In this document: positions 32,864 to 40,470 of the stretch, in pieces | Numbering within the stretch: the stretch's first letter is position 1 | Layout: each line of letters starts with the position of its first letter | Assembly: GCA_049997955.1 (NCBI GenBank) | Contig: JAEBDY010000002.1 | Span: 372,001-436,000, forward strand | Source of the DNA: Umezawaea sp049997955 | GTDB taxonomy: Bacteria; Actinomycetota; Actinomycetes; Mycobacteriales; Pseudonocardiaceae | Direction: 5' to 3' | DNA length: 64,000 nt | The notes under the pieces: model-generated | Database searches by the model: none | What the model saw: the letters and a program-made list of their open reading frames with translations, nothing else | What the model was told of the DNA's origin: nothing | Translations under genes and position numbers: made by a program

Positions 32864-35800
32864 CTACTCCAGGACGATCAGCAGGTCGCCGCCTTCGACC
32901 TGCTGCACCGGCCGCACCGCCAGGCGCGCGACCTTGCCCGCCTTGGCCGCGGTGATGGAGGCCTCCATCTTCATCGCCTCGATGGTCGCGACGGTCTGGC
33001 CCGCCTCGACCTGGTCGCCCTCGGCGACCGACGGCGTGACGACGCCCGCGAACGGCGCGGCCACGTGGTTCTGGTTGCCCCGGTCGGCCTTCTCGGCCGC
33101 GGGGGCCTCCGCCGCGATGGACCGGTCGCGCACCGAGATCGGCCGCAGCTGGCCGTTGAGCGTGGCCATGACGGTGCGCATGCCGCGCTCGTCGGCTTCG
33201 CCGATGGCCTCCAGGCCGATCAGCAGCCGCACGCCGGGCTCCAGGTCGACCGAGTACTCCTCGCCCGGCTTGAGGCCGTAGAAGAAGTCCTTGCTGCGCA
33301 GCACGCTCGTGTCGCCGTACTGCTCGCGGTGGGCCAGGTACTCCTTGGTCGGCGCCGGGAACAGCAGCCGGTTCAGGGTCGCGCGGCGGTTGTCCGCGAG
33401 CCCGGCCTGGTCCTCGTCGGACAGCTCCTCGACGCCCTTGGCGGGCGCGCGGCCCTGGAGCGCCTTGGTGCGGAACGGCTCCGGCCAGCCGCCGGGCGGG
33501 TCACCCAGCTCGCCGTGCAGGAAGCCGATCACGGAGGCCGGGATGTCGAACTTGCCGGGGTCGGCCTCGAACTCGGCGGGCGTCACGCCCGCGCCGACGA
33601 GGTGCAGCGCGAGGTCGCCGACGACCTTGGACGACGGCGTCACCTTCACCAGGTGGCCGAGCATCCGGTCGGCCGCGGCGTACACGGCCTCGATGTCCTC
33701 GAACCGCTGGCCGAGGCCGAGCGCCACGGCCTGCGTGCGCAGGTTCGACAGCTGGCCGCCGGGGATCTCGTGCTTGTAGACGCGGCCGGTCGGCGCGGGC
33801 AGGCCCGACTCGAACGGCGCGTAGATCCGCCTGGTCGCCTCCCAGTACGGCTCCAGGTCGCACACGGCCTCCAGGTCCAGCCCGGTGGCGTGCTCGGTGT
33901 GGTCGGTCGCGGCCACGATCGACGACAGCGCGGGCTGCGACGTCGTGCCCGCCATCGACGCCGAAGCGCCGTCCACCGCGTCCACCCCGGCCTGGATCGC
34001 GGCCAGGTAGGTGGCGAGCTGCCCGCCCGCCGTGTCGTGGGTGTGCAGGTGGACGGGGAGGTCGAACTCCTTGCGCAGGGCCGTGATCAGGCGGGACGCG
34101 GCGGGAGCGCGCAGCAGCCCGGCCATGTCCTTGACGCACAGCACGTGCGCGCCCGCGCCGACGATCTGCTCGGCCAGCTTGAGGTAGTAGTCGAGCGTGT
34201 AGAGCCGCTCGTCCGGGTCGGACAGGTCCGAGGTGTAGCAGAGCGCCACCTCGGCCAGCGCCGTCCCGGTCTCGCGCACGGCCTCGATCGCGGGCCGCAT
34301 CTGCTCGACGTCGTTGAGGGCGTCGAAGATCCGGAAGATGTCGATGCCGGTCTTCGTGGCCTCCTGCACGAACGCCGACGTGACCTCCGCCGGGTACGGC
34401 GTGTAGCCGACGGTGTTGCGGCCGCGCAGCAGCATCTGGAGGTTGATGTTCGGCACGGCTTCCCGCAGCTGCGCGAGCCGCTCCCACGGGTCCTCGGCGA
34501 GGAACCGCAGCGCCACGTCGTAGGTCGCGCCGCCCCACGCCTCCAGCGACAGGAGTTCGGGGGTCAGCCGGGCCACGTGCGGGGCCACCGCGAGCAGGTC
34601 CTTGGTGCGCACGCGGGTCGCGAGCAGCGACTGGTGGGCGTCGCGGAACGTCGTGTCGGTGACGCCCACCGCGCGGCTGCCCCGCAGCCACGCGGCGAAG
34701 CCCTCCGGGCCCAGCTCGGCGAGCCGCTGCCGCGAACCGGGCACCGGCTCGGCCTTCAGGTCCACGACCGGCAGCTTGTCGCGCGGGTCGATGCTCGCCG
34801 GGCGGTCGCCGTTCGGCTTGTTCACCGTCACGTCGGCCAGGTAGGTGAGGATCCTGGTGCCGCGGTCGGCGGAGTGCCGGGCGGTCAGCAGGTGCGGGCG
34901 CTTCTCGATGAACGACGTGGTGACGCGGCCCTCGTAGAAGTCCGGGTCGTCCAGCACCGCCTGGAGGAACGGGATGTTCGTGGAGACGCCGCGGATGCGG
35001 AACTCCGCGACCGCGCGGCGGGACCGGGCCACCGCGGCGGCGAACGTCCGGCCGCGGCAGGTGAGCTTGACCAGCATCGAGTCGAAGTGCGCGCCGATGG
35101 CCGTGCCCGCGCCGATCGTGCCGCCGTCCAACCGGATGCCGGAGCCGCCGGGCGAGCGGTACGCGCTGATCACGCCGGTGTCCGGGCGGAAGCCGTTGGC
35201 CGGGTCCTCGGTCGTGATGCGGCACTGGAGGGCCGCGCCGCGCAGCTGCACGGTCTCCTGGCTGAGGTTGAGGTCGGCCAGCGTGGAGCCGCTGGCGATG
35301 AGCATCTGCGACTGGACCAGGTCGACGTCGGTCACCTCCTCGGTGACCGTGTGCTCGACCTGGATGCGCGGGTTCATCTCGATGAAGACGTAGTTGCCGT
35401 TCGGGTCCAGCAGGAACTCGACCGTGCCCGCGTTGCGGTAGCCGATGTGCCGGGCGAACGCGACGGCGTGGGCGCACATCCGGTCGCGGATCTCCGGCGC
35501 CAGGTTCGGCGCGGGCGCGATCTCGATGACCTTCTGGTGGCGCCGCTGCACCGAGCAGTCGCGCTCGAACAGGTGAATCACGTTGCCCTCGCCGTCGGCG
35601 AGGATCTGCACCTCGATGTGGCGGGGCTCGACCACGGCCTGCTCGATGAACATGGTCGGGTCGCCGAACGCCGACTCGGCCTCGCGCATGGCGGCTTCGA
35701 GGGACTCGCGCAGCGCGGACGGGTCCTCGACGCGCCGCATGCCGCGACCGCCGCCACCGGCGACCGCCTTGACGAACACCGGGAAGTTGATGCCCTCGGC

Positions 35801-36241
35801 GGCGGCCAGCAGCTCGTCCAGGTCGGCGGACGGCGCGGAGGACTCCAGCACCGGCAGCCCGGCCTCGCGGGCGGCCGTGATGGCGCGCGCCTTGTTGCCG
35901 GTCAGCTCCAGCACCTCGGTCGGCGGGCCCACGAACGTGATGCCCGCGTCCTTGCACGCCCGCGACAGCTCCGGGTTCTCCGACAGGAAGCCGTAGCCGG
36001 GGTAGACCGCGTCGGCGCCCGCCTGGCGGGCCGCCTTGATGATCTCCTCGACGGACAGGTAGGCGCGGACGGGGTGGCCCTGGTCGCCGATCTGGTACGA
36101 CTCGTCGGCCTTCAGCCGGTGCAGCGAATTCCGGTCCTCGTGCGGGAAGACGGCTACCGTCCCCGCGCCCAGTTCGTAGGCGGCACGAAACGCCCGGATC
36201 GCGATCTCGCCGCGGTTCGCGACAAGCACCTTGCGGAACAT
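32864..36241 (-). CDS. pyc: Pyruvate carboxylase
   Basis: 1125 residues, the usual full length. The biotin carboxylase domain (1 to ~450) has GGGGRGMRRV and MNPRIQVEHTVTEEVT. The carboxyltransferase domain (~510-800) has TDTTFRDAHQSLLATR, HLHTHDTAGG and VCVKDMAG. An allosteric/tetramerisation domain follows, and the C-terminal biotin carrier domain has EAMKMEAS with the biotinyl Lys. It makes oxaloacetate from pyruvate, bicarbonate and ATP, the main anaplerotic step in actinobacteria. GGGAGGG precedes the ATG. It is divergent from the DivIVA-like gene. Confidence 0.98.
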   Translation of the reverse strand: MFRKVLVANRGEIAIRAFRAAYELGAGTVAVFPHEDRNSLHRLKADESYQIGDQGHPVRAYLSVEEIIKAARQAGADAVYPGYGFLSENPELSRACKDAGITFVGPPTEVLELTGNKARAITAAREAGLPVLESSAPSADLDELLAAAEGINFPVFVKAVAGGGGRGMRRVEDPSALRESLEAAMREAESAFGDPTMFIEQAVVEPRHIEVQILADGEGNVIHLFERDCSVQRRHQKVIEIAPAPNLAPEIRDRMCAHAVAFARHIGYRNAGTVEFLLDPNGNYVFIEMNPRIQVEHTVTEEVTDVDLVQSQMLIASGSTLADLNLSQETVQLRGAALQCRITTEDPANGFRPDTGVISAYRSPGGSGIRLDGGTIGAGTAIGAHFDSMLVKLTCRGRTFAAAVARSRRAVAEFRIRGVSTNIPFLQAVLDDPDFYEGRVTTSFIEKRPHLLTARHSADRGTRILTYLADVTVNKPNGDRPASIDPRDKLPVVDLKAEPVPGSRQRLAELGPEGFAAWLRGSRAVGVTDTTFRDAHQSLLATRVRTKDLLAVAPHVARLTPELLSLEAWGGATYDVALRFLAEDPWERLAQLREAVPNINLQMLLRGRNTVGYTPYPAEVTSAFVQEATKTGIDIFRIFDALNDVEQMRPAIEAVRETGTALAEVALCYTSDLSDPDERLYTLDYYLKLAEQIVGAGAHVLCVKDMAGLLRAPAASRLITALRKEFDLPVHLHTHDTAGGQLATYLAAIQAGVDAVDGASASMAGTTSQPALSSIVAATDHTEHATGLDLEAVCDLEPYWEATRRIYAPFESGLPAPTGRVYKHEIPGGQLSNLRTQAVALGLGQRFEDIEAVYAAADRMLGHLVKVTPSSKVVGDLALHLVGAGVTPAEFEADPGKFDIPASVIGFLHGELGDPPGGWPEPFRTKALQGRAPAKGVEELSDEDQAGLADNRRATLNRLLFPAPTKEYLAHREQYGDTSVLRSKDFFYGLKPGEEYSVDLEPGVRLLIGLEAIGEADERGMRTVMATLNGQLRPISVRDRSIAAEAPAAEKADRGNQNHVAAPFAGVVTPSVAEGDQVEAGQTVATIEAMKMEASITAAKAGKVARLAVRPVQQVEGGDLLIVLE

Positions 36242-36623
36242 AGCGGCGTTCCCTCCCGGTAACTCGACTGGGTCGTCGGAACGTTACCGTGCGCTTCCCG
36301 CCCCTCGGGAGTTCCATCTCACGTGACGGACGTCATCCTGATCGGTTCGCTGCACGGTCGACTCGTCCGTCGGCCCCGCCGTGAGCTGGGCCGTGGTGGA
36401 AGAGTGTGCCGCAGCGCGGACCCGAGCGCAGCCCCCGCGAGCAGGGCCGACGTTAGCGTCCGATCACCGGCCCCTCACCCCCGGTAACCGAACTCGTTCC
36501 AGGTTGCGTCGAATGCAGTAGGTGTGGCCCTCTTCACGGCGGTACCCAACGAGGTTGCGCTGATGTGGTGGGATTCGCCGCTTCGGGTGACTTGCCGGTC
36601 GGAAACCTCGGTAGGGTTGCCCC
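36242..36623. other. Divergent intergenic region between pyc and the DivIVA-like gene
   Basis: 382 bases with no credible gene. It must hold both promoters. On the + strand TAGGGT (36612-36617) ends six bases before the ATG at 36624 and could be a -10 element giving a leaderless message; no good -35 is visible. Nothing else stands out. Confidence 0.4.
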
Positions 36624-37814
36624 ATGGCCGGGCCCGATGGGAATGGGCAGACAGCTGCCCGCACAGCTCACTTCGACGTCGTCCTGCGCGGGTACAACCA
36701 GCGTCAGGTCAACGAACGCGTCACCCGACTGGAGTTCGACCTCAAGAACGCCAGCCGCAGCCGTGACGCCGCCGCCGCGCAGGTGGCCGAGCTGTCGAAG
36801 GTGGTCGCGGGCACGAGAGCGGAGCTGGACAAGGTCAAGGCGCAGCTGTCCAACCTCGCCTCCAGCCCCATCAGCGCCTCCAACGTCACCGAGCGCGTCC
36901 GGATCATGATGGGCTTGGCCGAGGAGGAGATCGCCGACATCCGCAAGGCCGCCGTGGACCACGCGAACGCGACCCGCGCCGAGGCCGACCGGTTCGCGGG
37001 CGAGCAGAAGGCGCTGCACCAGCGGAAGAACGCCGAGACCGACGACCGGCGCAGGCAGCTGGAGGCCCAGCACCAGCAGCACCGGATCGAGCTGGACAAG
37101 CAGTTCGAGGCGCGGAAGGCCGAGCTGGAGGCGGGGGTCGAGGAACTCCGGTCCAAGATGACCGCCGAGCACACCGGTCTGGTGGCCGAGTCGCGCGCGG
37201 AGACCGAGCGGGTCATCGCGGAGTACGACACCAAGGCCGCGGAGCTGGAGAAGTCGCGCGCGGCGTTGGAGCAGAAGTACAAAAAGTACCACGACGACCT
37301 GGACAAGGAATACGACGACCTCCGCGCGAAGCTGACGAAGGAACACCAGCAGCACCTGGTCGAGGCGAAGGTGGCCGCCGAGAAGATCGTGGCCGACGCC
37401 GAGGCCAAGCGAGTGGCCGCGGAGAAGAAGTTGAACGAGACGCTGGCCGTGAAGAAGGCCGAATCCGAGAAGCTGCTGGCCGAACTGGAGTCCGAGGCGC
37501 TGGCCAAGGTCGAATCGCTGACCACGGAGGCGTCCGCGAAAGCGGAGAAGACCGTCCGGGAGGCCGACGAGCACGCCGGTCGGCGGGTCACCGAGGCGAA
37601 CGAGCGGGTCAGCACGCTGCGGACGATGCACCAGACGTTGACGGAGCAGTTCGCCGCGGCGCAGGCGGCGGTGTTGCAGGCGGTGTCGGTGCTGGGGCCG
37701 TTGCCGGAGGATCCCGGGGCTCCTGCTTCCGCCAAGGCGAACGGTATGAAGCAGGTAGCGGTGGACGCGCCCACCGCGAAGCTTCCCATTCAGAAGAAGT
37801 CGAAGGAATCCTAG
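36624..37814 (+). CDS. DivIVA-domain coiled-coil protein
   Basis: 396 residues. The N-terminus has the DivIVA-type motif FDVVLRGYNQRQVNERVTRL (about residues 17-36), then a nearly continuous Glu/Lys/Ala-rich coiled coil to about residue 350 and a short Pro/Ala/Lys tail (IQKKSKES). Length and design resemble the polarity and scaffold coiled coils of actinomycetes (Scy, FilP, Wag31 relatives), which organise polar growth. The exact counterpart is not clear. It is followed directly by repeat copy 2. Confidence 0.75.
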   Translation: MAGPDGNGQTAARTAHFDVVLRGYNQRQVNERVTRLEFDLKNASRSRDAAAAQVAELSKVVAGTRAELDKVKAQLSNLASSPISASNVTERVRIMMGLAEEEIADIRKAAVDHANATRAEADRFAGEQKALHQRKNAETDDRRRQLEAQHQQHRIELDKQFEARKAELEAGVEELRSKMTAEHTGLVAESRAETERVIAEYDTKAAELEKSRAALEQKYKKYHDDLDKEYDDLRAKLTKEHQQHLVEAKVAAEKIVADAEAKRVAAEKKLNETLAVKKAESEKLLAELESEALAKVESLTTEASAKAEKTVREADEHAGRRVTEANERVSTLRTMHQTLTEQFAAAQAAVLQAVSVLGPLPEDPGAPASAKANGMKQVAVDAPTAKLPIQKKSKES

Positions 37815-37825
37815 TTTTGGGGTGA

Positions 37826-37934
37826 CGTCACCCCGCTCGCGTGATTGTTTCTATGCCGTCTTTCGTTTGTCAAGGCGGGAAAGATGCCTTGACAAACGAA
37901 AGACGGCATGAAGGCGCTTCGGATCGGGGTGACG
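37826..37934 (+). repeat. Dispersed structured palindromic element, copy 2 (perfect 24-bp inner stem)
   Basis: The outer stem CGTCACCCCG (37826-37835) pairs with 37925-37934. The conserved spacers are ctcgcgtgattgtttct and gaaggcgcttcggat. The inner arm 37853-37876 begins ATGCCGTCTTTCGTTTG and ends in the core GTCAAGGC; it is exactly complementary to 37886-37909 around the constant loop GGGAAAGAT. Unlike the other copies there is no internal loop, and the outer half of the arms is different in sequence. It lies 11 bases after the stop of the DivIVA-like gene and 175 before the next gene. Confidence 0.9.
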
Positions 37935-38109
37935 CCGGAGGTGTGGGCGTCGTGCCTTTGTCCGGTTTTGCGGGGCTTGCTCTTACTGCGTTCTTGGGTA
38001 ATTGGTGGGTTGGTTCCGTTTTCTTGATTTGACTCGCTGCGCTTTGGAGTGCGGTGCTGGGCCGGTTGGGCGCTTTCGGTGGCGCTGTGTCCACGCCAGG
38101 CTGGAACTG

Positions 38110-39648
38110 GTGACGACCAACAGGCAGCGGCATCTGAACCAGGCGTTGATGAGGATTCCCCGACGGGCCGAGAACACCGATCGGTACACGCTCGCCACGA
38201 CCTACGTCAGTGCGGGGTCGTTCTCGGCGATGCTGCACTCCACCGACCACCAGGTCCTGTACGGGCGTCGGGGTACCGGCAAGACGCACGCGCTGCTCTA
38301 CCTCAGCGACGTGATCGATCGTGCCGGTGACCTGGCGATCTACCTGGACCTGCGCACGCTCGGGTCCGCCGGTGGGTTGCACACCGATGGGACGGTGAGC
38401 GCGGCCGAGCGCGGCACCCAGCTGCTCGTGGACACGCTCGAAGCCGTTCACGACGAGTTGCTGTCCGTCGCCGTGGACAGCGAGCACGACATGCTCGGTT
38501 CGCTCGACGCGCTGGCCGACGCGGCCACGGGCGTGGAGGTGGTGGGCGAGGTCGAGCGGGAGTCGAAGCTCGGGGGGTCGAGCGAGGTCCGGCACGGCTT
38601 CGAGGTGAGTTCCACGCCGTCGGGGAAGGTGTCCGCGGAGCGGAAGGACACCACGTCCGCCGAGAACCGGCTCCGGCGCACCGGGGTGGAGCGCCACCGG
38701 GTCGTCTTCGGGCCGTTGAGCCGGGCGTTGCGCGGCATCACCCGCACGCTGGGGCGGCGGCGGATCTGGCTGCTGCTCGACGAGTGGAGCAGCGTCCCGC
38801 TGGACCTCCAGCCCCTGCTGGCCGATCTGCTGCGGCGCGGCGTCCTGCCCGTTCCGGGGATCACCGTGAAGATCGCCGCCATCGAGCGCCGGTCGCGGTT
38901 CAGCGTTCCCAGTGCCGCGGGCGACTACATCGGCATCGAACTGGGCGCGGACGCGGCCACCGCGGTGAGCCTGGACGACTTCCTGGTGTTCAACCGGGCC
39001 CGCACGGACGCGCAGGAGTTCTTCGGGCAGCTGTTCTTCAACCACTCCAAGGACCTGCTGGTGCGGATGGTGGGCACCACGGCCCCCGAGGACGCCGCCG
39101 CGTTCGTGGAGCAGACGTTCCGGCGCAACGCCTTCCTGGAACTGGTCCGCGCCGCCGAGGGCGTGCCCCGCGACGCCATCAACATCGCCGCGCTGGCCGC
39201 GCAGAACGCCCACTCGGACCTGATCGACCTCGAGGACGTCCGCCGCGCCGCCCGCGACTGGTACCTGCGCGACAAGCAGGCCGCCATCGACTCCACCCCC
39301 GCCGCCCGCACCACGCTGCGCAAGCTCGTGGACGAGGTGGTGGGCAAACGGCGCTCGCGGACGTTCCTGCTGGAGCACTCGGTCGGCTCGGAGCACCCGG
39401 CCGTGGACGTGCTCTACGACGCCCGCCTGCTGCACGTGCTGCGGCGCGGCATCGTCGACAAGCACCACCCCGGCACGCTGTACGACGGCTTCGCCATCGA
39501 CTACGGCTGCTACGTGGCGCTCCTGCTGGACGGTGAGCTGCCGTCGCGTCCGCGCCACCGGGGCGGCTGGCTCAACTGGGCGCACTCCGTGCCGCCGGAC
39601 GGCTTCGACTTCGGCGCGGAGGCCATCGACCTGTCCGCGCTGGACTGA
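38110..39648 (+). CDS. Orphan P-loop (AAA / ORC-CDC6-like) ATPase
   Basis: 512 residues from the GTG at 38110 (TTNRQRHLNQALMRIP). Walker A is YGRRGTGKTHALLYL (about residue 51) and Walker B is RIWLLLDEWSSVPLD (about residue 217); a large insert between them (about 95-195) is variable. VKIAAIERRSRF resembles the sensor-1 strand. The C-terminal third looks like a winged helix (KLVDEVVGKRRSRTFLLEHS). Such AAA proteins act in DNA-related or defence modules, but none is proven here. The 175 bases before it (37935-38109) are noticeably AT-richer than the window. It runs directly into the convergent lipoprotein gene. Confidence 0.65.
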   Translation: MTTNRQRHLNQALMRIPRRAENTDRYTLATTYVSAGSFSAMLHSTDHQVLYGRRGTGKTHALLYLSDVIDRAGDLAIYLDLRTLGSAGGLHTDGTVSAAERGTQLLVDTLEAVHDELLSVAVDSEHDMLGSLDALADAATGVEVVGEVERESKLGGSSEVRHGFEVSSTPSGKVSAERKDTTSAENRLRRTGVERHRVVFGPLSRALRGITRTLGRRRIWLLLDEWSSVPLDLQPLLADLLRRGVLPVPGITVKIAAIERRSRFSVPSAAGDYIGIELGADAATAVSLDDFLVFNRARTDAQEFFGQLFFNHSKDLLVRMVGTTAPEDAAAFVEQTFRRNAFLELVRAAEGVPRDAINIAALAAQNAHSDLIDLEDVRRAARDWYLRDKQAAIDSTPAARTTLRKLVDEVVGKRRSRTFLLEHSVGSEHPAVDVLYDARLLHVLRRGIVDKHHPGTLYDGFAIDYGCYVALLLDGELPSRPRHRGGWLNWAHSVPPDGFDFGAEAIDLSALD

Positions 39649-40452
39649 CTACTCCGGCAGCTGGTCCGCCGGAACCGTCGCCTCGGCGGGCGGGGCGACG
39701 ACCTCCACCGCGCTCCCCCAGTCGGTGAACCGGGTGGTGGAGCTCTTGACCACCTTGCCGTTCTGCTCGAACCGGTACTCGGCCTTCAGCGGTAGCCCGG
39801 TCGCGTCGACCCAGGCGAACGCGGTGATCGTCACGCCGTACTCGGCCAGCTGGGTGTGCTGGAGCTGGATGTCCGGGTCGTCCAGCAGCTTCGCGATCTT
39901 GACCGTGTCGACGGCGATGTCGTACCGGGTCACCGGGACGCCGTCCAGCTGCTCGGACGCCTTCCGCAGCACCAGCGCGGCGGTCGGCTCCAGGTAGTCC
40001 AGCTCGGCGCCCGCCATGGCGCTGGGCCCGAACCCCCGCAGCAGGCCGGAGATCTCCCCGCCGTTCTCGGCGGTGTACTTCGCCCACGTCTTGCCCGCGG
40101 GCATGACGGCTCCGTCGAGGCGCGCGTACGTGCCGTCCTGGAGCACCACGAGGTCGATCTTGCGGGAAGCGCCGCCCGCGTCGACGTCCAGGGTGAACGC
40201 CCCGAACACGCCGTCGGACTCCTGCCTGATCACGCCGTCGGCGGTGTTGCGCACCTCGGTCGTGCCGCCGTCGGACGCGAAGCCCTCGGTGTGGAACTTC
40301 GCCGTCTTCAACTCCGCGCGGCGAGCCGTGATGGACTCGGCCAGCACGGCCAACTCACCCTTGACCTGCGACGTCGTCGGAGCGGGCGCGGGCGGCGCCG
40401 ACCCGCAGGCGGCGAGCAGCACGAGGGGGACCACGGCGAGGAAGCGGCGCAC
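39649..40452 (-). CDS. LppX/LprAFG-family lipoprotein
   Basis: 267 residues. The signal peptide RRFLAVVPLVLLAAC ends in lipobox LAAC (Cys16). The mature part has the LppX_LprAFG pattern: alternating beta strands, FHTEGFASDGG, VVLQDGTYARLDG and a C-terminal FAWVDATGLPLKAEYRFE. Family members have a U-shaped half-barrel pocket that carries lipids or lipoglycans across the cell envelope. Stop codons of this gene and the convergent ATPase are directly adjacent. An lppX gene lies in the same part of the M. tuberculosis chromosome. Confidence 0.82.
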   Translation of the reverse strand: MRRFLAVVPLVLLAACGSAPPAPAPTTSQVKGELAVLAESITARRAELKTAKFHTEGFASDGGTTEVRNTADGVIRQESDGVFGAFTLDVDAGGASRKIDLVVLQDGTYARLDGAVMPAGKTWAKYTAENGGEISGLLRGFGPSAMAGAELDYLEPTAALVLRKASEQLDGVPVTRYDIAVDTVKIAKLLDDPDIQLQHTQLAEYGVTITAFAWVDATGLPLKAEYRFEQNGKVVKSSTTRFTDWGSAVEVVAPPAEATVPADQLPE

Positions 40453-40470
40453 AATGGACTCGATGCTAGC

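Noticed and set aside
32723..36262. 1179-codon open frame opposite pyc
   Set aside because: Same shadow effect; the other strand encodes a full pyruvate carboxylase with all motifs.
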